This document shows, piece by piece, positions 62,417 to 64,000 of a stretch of DNA of 64,000 bases. The position numbers were made by a program, and so were the translations under genes. Source of the DNA: CAVZVZ01 sp963778895 (GTDB lineage: Bacteria; Actinomycetota; Acidimicrobiia; Acidimicrobiales; Acidimicrobilacustridaceae); NCBI GenBank assembly GCA_963778895.1, contig CAVZVZ010000007.1, positions 144,838 to 208,837 on the forward strand, given 5' to 3'. Every line of letters starts with the position of its first letter. Position 1 is the stretch's first letter. The notes below the pieces were generated by a model that saw nothing but the letters and a program-made list of their open reading frames with translations, was not told the origin of the DNA and did no database searches.

Positions 62417-63437
62417 TCAACCGTCGATCACGCGGGGGCCGCGGTGGCGGCGGACTACGTCCCTGTCAACCTTCAGGGTCACGAAGTCGGCGATGCGCTC
62501 CATGGTGAGCATGCTCGCCACGCCACCGGGTAGGACCGTCAGCCAGTCGTGGTACATGTGCGGCTCGATCACGTAGTCGACCTCGACTCCGGCAGCTTGC
62601 GCCTTATCGACGAAGGCGGTGATCGAATCGAGCAGCACCTCGTTGCCGCCGGCGAACACCTGCAGCGGCGGAAGACCCTGCGAGATCGGCGTTGACGACC
62701 GACACACGCGGGTCGGCGGGGTCGGCGTCACCGACGACCATCGCCACCGCGTGGGGGATCTTGTTGGCGGGCAGATAGTCGGTGGCGGCGTTCGTGTCCA
62801 TGGTTCCTCCCGACGCGGTCATGTCGGTCCACGGCGACAGGCACACGGCCGCAGCCGGCATGGGCAAGCCCTCGTCGCGGGCGGCCACCAGCATCGCGAC
62901 GGTCAGGCCCCCACCGGCGGAGTCGCCCATCACCACGATGGTGCGGGGATCGACACCGTGGTCGAGCAGCCAGCGGTAGGAGATCAGCGAGTCCTCGAGG
63001 GCGGCCGGGAACGGGTGCCGGGGAGCGAGCCGGTAGTTGATGGCGAACGTGCGAGCACGCAGTGACCAGGTGAGCCAGGCGGTGATCTGGCGCACGAACT
63101 TCGGGGAGCCCACCACGTAGGCGCCGCCGTGGAGGAACAGCACGGTGGTCAGATCGGCCTCGGGTCGAGTGAGCACGTCGGCGTACACCCCGTCGAGATC
63201 GGCCTTCCCGAGCCGGACCACGCGGCCGAGGCTCATCGGCGTGCCCGAGACCACGAACTGGTTGAGGAGGGGTATGACCCACGGCGGGACGGCGATGACT
63301 TCGTCGGTGAGCGCGGCCAACACGTCCCGCATGGTCGACGTGCGCCAGGACCAGGCCGGGTCGACCGGTCCGTAGCGCACGCGCCGCCACAGCGATAGCA
63401 CGAGCTCTCGGATGGCGATGACCGGAAGCTTCAACAT
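62417..63437 (-). CDS. alpha/beta-hydrolase, hormone-sensitive-lipase family (one frame break)
   Basis: About 339 aa. Oxyanion HGGAYVVG (about 101), nucleophile elbow GDSAGGG (about 173), catalytic-type Asp in the SVVNADL region and His in PHMYHDW near the C-terminus. Frame break at about 62680. LipN/LipU-like esterases of this group cleave short acyl esters. ATG 63437 (or GTG 63446). Tandem repeats lie directly upstream. Confidence 0.85.
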
Positions 63438-63453
63438 GGCCTGCACTCCAACT

Positions 63454-63502
63454 TCATGCCCCCGACCGCCTCATGCCCCCGACCGCCTCATGCCCCCGAC
63501 CG
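63454..63502. repeat. 17-bp tandem repeat, nearly three copies
   Basis: TCATGCCCCCGACCGCC is repeated at 63454, 63471 and (15 bp) 63488, in the spacer between divergent genes. Polymorphic-repeat candidate. Confidence 0.75.
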
Positions 63503-63639
63503 ATGGTGGCGACACGGTAGTGCGGGTCGAAACCGGTTCCCAGCGTGCTGACCGGCGCGCGGCTCGGCAGGTTCGATCGTCGCGCCCTACGCTGGCCGAC
63601 GCGCACGGGCGCGCTGCGCCGGCGCGGAATCGAGGCACG

Positions 63640-64000
63640 ATGACGCAGGTAGAAGCCGGGTCCGGACCAACGGCAACACGCCGAACCCTGCCGCATCTGT
63701 CGCACTGGGGCGCGTTCGACGTCACCGTCGACGGTGACGAGATCGTTGGGGTCGACGCCCACGCCGACGATCCCACGCCGTCACCGCTCCTCGAGAACTT
63801 TCTTGATGGGATCCGAAACGAGGCCCGCGTGCAACGGCCCGCGGTGCGGCGAGGATGGCTCGAAAATGGTCCCGGTCCCGATGATCGACGCGGTGCGGAC
63901 GAGTTCGTGGAGCTCGAGTGGGCCGAGGCCCTCGACCTGGTGGCGGCCGAACTTCAGCGGGTACGAACACAACATGGCAACGAATCGATCTTCGGCGGAT
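63640..64000 (+). CDS. molybdopterin-dependent oxidoreductase, BisC/TorA type (3' partial)
   Basis: The frame is open to the right edge (120 codons seen). LPHLSHWGAFDV, DPTPSPLLENF, VRRGWLENGPGPDDRRGADEFVEL and WAEALDLVAAEL match the N-terminal domain of biotin-sulfoxide/TMAO/DMSO reductases that bind bis-MGD. No twin-arginine signal is seen, so a cytoplasmic BisC-like enzyme (methionine- or biotin-sulfoxide reductase) is more likely than periplasmic TorA. Cofactor would come from the moa/moe genes upstream. ATG at 63640. Confidence 0.8.
   Translation, partial: MTQVEAGSGPTATRRTLPHLSHWGAFDVTVDGDEIVGVDAHADDPTPSPLLENFLDGIRNEARVQRPAVRRGWLENGPGPDDRRGADEFVELEWAEALDLVAAELQRVRTQHGNESIFGG

Noticed and set aside
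1..64000. CRISPR array
   Set aside because: No regularly spaced repeats of 24-40 bp with unique spacers were seen; the tandem repeats found are 16-17 bp with no spacers.
1..64000. Insertion sequence or prophage
   Set aside because: No transposase, integrase, terminase or capsid-type protein was recognised; the HNH gene is of the chromosomal DUF222 type.

Overview
The window is very GC-rich, densely packed actinobacterial DNA with almost no non-coding space. It carries a DUF222-HNH (13E12-type) endonuclease, mycothiol-type DinB and luciferase-like (LLM) oxidoreductase families, an Rpf-like protein, and tandem PGWWLASDGKWYPP repeats. Together these suggest the class Acidimicrobiia (Ilumatobacter-like), probably a metagenomic or long-read assembly. 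This placement is by family content only. About 36 single-base reading-frame breaks split some 25 otherwise well-conserved genes, and those examined closely often sit in short homopolymers. They are best read as assembly or sequencing errors, so the broken genes are annotated as whole genes.

Layout. 0-2 kb: a partial Swt1-type HEPN/coiled-coil membrane protein and an LLM-class flavin oxidoreductase. 2-10 kb (minus strand): a repeat/SHOCT protein, then an operon reading UbiB-like kinase, bioA, membrane esterase, bioF, bioD, zinc-ribbon protein, with successive 4-bp overlaps. 10-16.5 kb: a large membrane protein, two paralogous coiled-coil proteins, a LexA-box-controlled DUF222-HNH gene, and queC-queE-queD for the preQ0 pathway. 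16.5-21 kb: envelope genes, namely a lipoprotein, a class A penicillin-binding protein and a membrane-anchored trypsin-fold protein that lacks its catalytic residues. 21-31 kb: peroxiredoxin, ParA-like ATPase, atypical receiver, alcohol dehydrogenase, PAS-GGDEF-EAL protein with degenerate motifs, universal stress protein, Rpf-like lytic enzyme, DinB/mycothiol enzyme, crotonase and a DUF4349 lipoprotein.

31-44 kb: membrane protein, C69 peptidase, ABC exporter, mannosyltransferase plus SDR, NfuA-type Fe-S carrier, VapBC with its operator, dxs, an LPG-synthase-type membrane protein and a ThDP enzyme. 44.6-48.7 kb: tldD and two tldE copies, translationally coupled. 48.8-57.5 kb: CapA-like and SAF-domain proteins, then a block matching the mycobacterial Rv0991c-galU-moeA1-Rv0996 neighbourhood (FmdB/Ruc-like chaperone under a CIRCE operator, galU, moeA/glp, moaA, moaC, a GlpR/SepX-like membrane protein), and a translin-family protein. 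57.5-64 kb: CAP-domain lipoprotein, tRNA-Ala(CGC), and a more mosaic stretch with a TetR-regulated ABC exporter, a sulfatase pseudogene, an aldo/keto reductase, an esterase and the 5' end of a BisC/TorA-type molybdoenzyme that would use the cofactor made by the moa/moe genes.

Regulation visible in the sequence: many first genes have a TANNNT -10 hexamer only 6-9 nt before the start codon, the signature of leaderless transcripts. Downstream genes are linked by ATGA/GTGA overlaps. Operators recognisable by eye are a perfect LexA box, a CIRCE element, a TetR-type palindrome and a VapB-type direct repeat/palindrome.
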